Shown here piece after piece: positions 5,911 through 6,762 of a DNA stretch of 6,762 nt (its first letter is position 1; every line of letters starts with the position of its first letter). This stretch comes from Planctomycetota bacterium (GTDB taxonomy: Bacteria > Planctomycetota > Planctomycetia > Pirellulales > Thermoguttaceae). Location: the NCBI GenBank assembly GCA_023397045.1, contig JAEWUR010000517.1, positions 1 through 6,762 of the forward strand, given 5' to 3'. Below the pieces are notes generated by a model, which worked only from the letters and a program-made list of their open reading frames with translations, made no database searches and was not told the DNA's origin. A program made the translations under genes and the position numbers.

Positions 5911-6762
5911 ATGGATGCCTCGTTGATGCACACACCCCTGTTCGATTGGCATGTCGCGAACGGCGGCCGCATGGTCGATTTCGCCGGTTGGGCCATGCCG
6001 GTCCAATATACCTCGATCATCCAAGAGCATCTGGCGATTCGCTCGGCCGTGGGCATTGCCGACATCTCGCATATGGGCCGGCTGAGGTTCGAGGGACCGG
6101 GTGCCGCGGTGTTTTTGGCCGAGTTGCTCACGCGACGCGTGGCCGATATGGAGTTGGGCCAGATCCGCTATTCACTCGTCACCAAGGACGACGGCGGCAT
6201 TCTCGACGACGTCTTGGTGGGGTATTACCACAACTCGCATGGGCAGCCGTTCTTCATGCTCGTGGTCAACGCGAGCAACCGCGCGAAAATCGTCGATTGG
6301 GTCCCCGCCCATCTGCCGAAAGAACGCGCCGAGCGACCGGGCCAGGAGATCATCTGGAACGACGTGAGCCGGCTTTGGGCCATGTTCGCGATCCAGGGCC
6401 CGAGATCGGTCGAACTGCTCCAGCCGTTGGTTGACGTTGATTTGCAGTCGATGCGCTACTATCGCGGCACGCAGTCGCCGATTTTGCATCCCGCGGCGCG
6501 ACGTCAAGGTTGCATCATCAGCCGCACGGGATATACGGGCGAGGATGGTTTCGAGTTGAGCCTCGGGGCGACGATCGCCCGAGATGTGTGGGAAGTACTC
6601 CTCGATTTAGGCAAACCGCTGGGCATTGTGCCGGCCGGACTCGGTGCTCGCGACACGCTTCGACTGGAAGCAGGCATGCCGCTGTATGGTCACGAGATTT
6701 CGGAACAGATCAATCCGTTTCAGGCGGGCCTTGGATTCGCGTGCCATCTGGCCGGCTACGAC
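5911..6762 (+). CDS. gcvT: Glycine cleavage system T protein (aminomethyltransferase), 3' partial
   Basis: The T protein takes the aminomethyl group carried on lipoyl-H protein, transfers its one-carbon unit to tetrahydrofolate as 5,10-methylene-THF, and releases ammonia. It is cytoplasmic and works with GcvP, GcvH and Lpd. The frame is open through the window end, giving 284 of the usual 360-375 or so residues. Family signatures appear in order: DFAGWAMPVQY at 23-33, DISHMG at 51-56, GGILDD at 95-100 (the second-domain aspartate region that includes the catalytic Asp101 of the E. coli enzyme), VVNASNR at 118-124, FAIQGPRS near 159-166, RTGYTGEDGFE at 205-215 and GLGARDTLRLEAG at 243-255, the folate-binding region. 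No frameshift or missing motif is seen. The start at 5911 has a good Shine-Dalgarno. In many bacteria gcvH and gcvP follow gcvT, which would lie outside this window. I found no convincing glycine riboswitch upstream. Confidence 0.97.
   Translation, partial: MDASLMHTPLFDWHVANGGRMVDFAGWAMPVQYTSIIQEHLAIRSAVGIADISHMGRLRFEGPGAAVFLAELLTRRVADMELGQIRYSLVTKDDGGILDDVLVGYYHNSHGQPFFMLVVNASNRAKIVDWVPAHLPKERAERPGQEIIWNDVSRLWAMFAIQGPRSVELLQPLVDVDLQSMRYYRGTQSPILHPAARRQGCIISRTGYTGEDGFELSLGATIARDVWEVLLDLGKPLGIVPAGLGARDTLRLEAGMPLYGHEISEQINPFQAGLGFACHLAGYD

Overview
The window looks like chromosomal DNA of a planctomycete, probably a relative of the Pirellulales. I infer this from the protein style: Tad secretin, small Tad-linked lipoproteins, and a Tyr/Trp-rich secreted protein of a kind I associate with that phylum. 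Codon usage is G+C-rich, and palindromic repeats lie between genes. No 16S or other phylogenetic marker is present, so the assignment is tentative. All supported genes are on the + strand.

Region 1 (3-3586) is the 3' part of a Tad/Flp-type pilus or secretion operon. It holds the C-terminal part of a CpaC/RcpA-like secretin, a small CpaD-like lipoprotein, a TadD-like TPR lipoprotein, and an exported protein of unknown function with an aromatic-rich segment. Spacing is tight (57 nt, 12 nt, then 17 nt). Each downstream gene has its own Shine-Dalgarno sequence, so one transcript is likely. The lipoproteins and the TPR protein probably help place or stabilise the outer-membrane secretin; the fourth protein is likely an accessory envelope factor.

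Region 2 (3587-3745) is intergenic and carries two adjacent perfect hairpins, which I read as a REP-like dispersed element. The hairpin region would be wrongly translated if the next gene were started at the most upstream ATG (3617).

Region 3 (3746-5629) is the most interesting gene: an N-terminal GNAT acetyltransferase domain fused to a full-length deacetylase of the acetylpolyamine amidohydrolase/HDAC superfamily. All zinc-binding and catalytic residues are visible. It therefore joins an acetyl 'writer' and 'eraser' in one chain, comparable in logic to the separate AcuA and AcuC proteins of Bacillus. Two glutamates that select polyamines in the classical enzyme appear to be replaced. The gene ends in a basic, low-complexity tail that runs into a perfect palindrome.

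Region 4 (5630-5910) is a non-coding stretch of 281 nt, rich in inverted repeats. It leads into Region 5 (5911-6762), the first 284 codons of gcvT, the glycine-cleavage T protein, which runs off the window end.

I saw no tRNA, rRNA, CRISPR array, insertion sequence or integrase.
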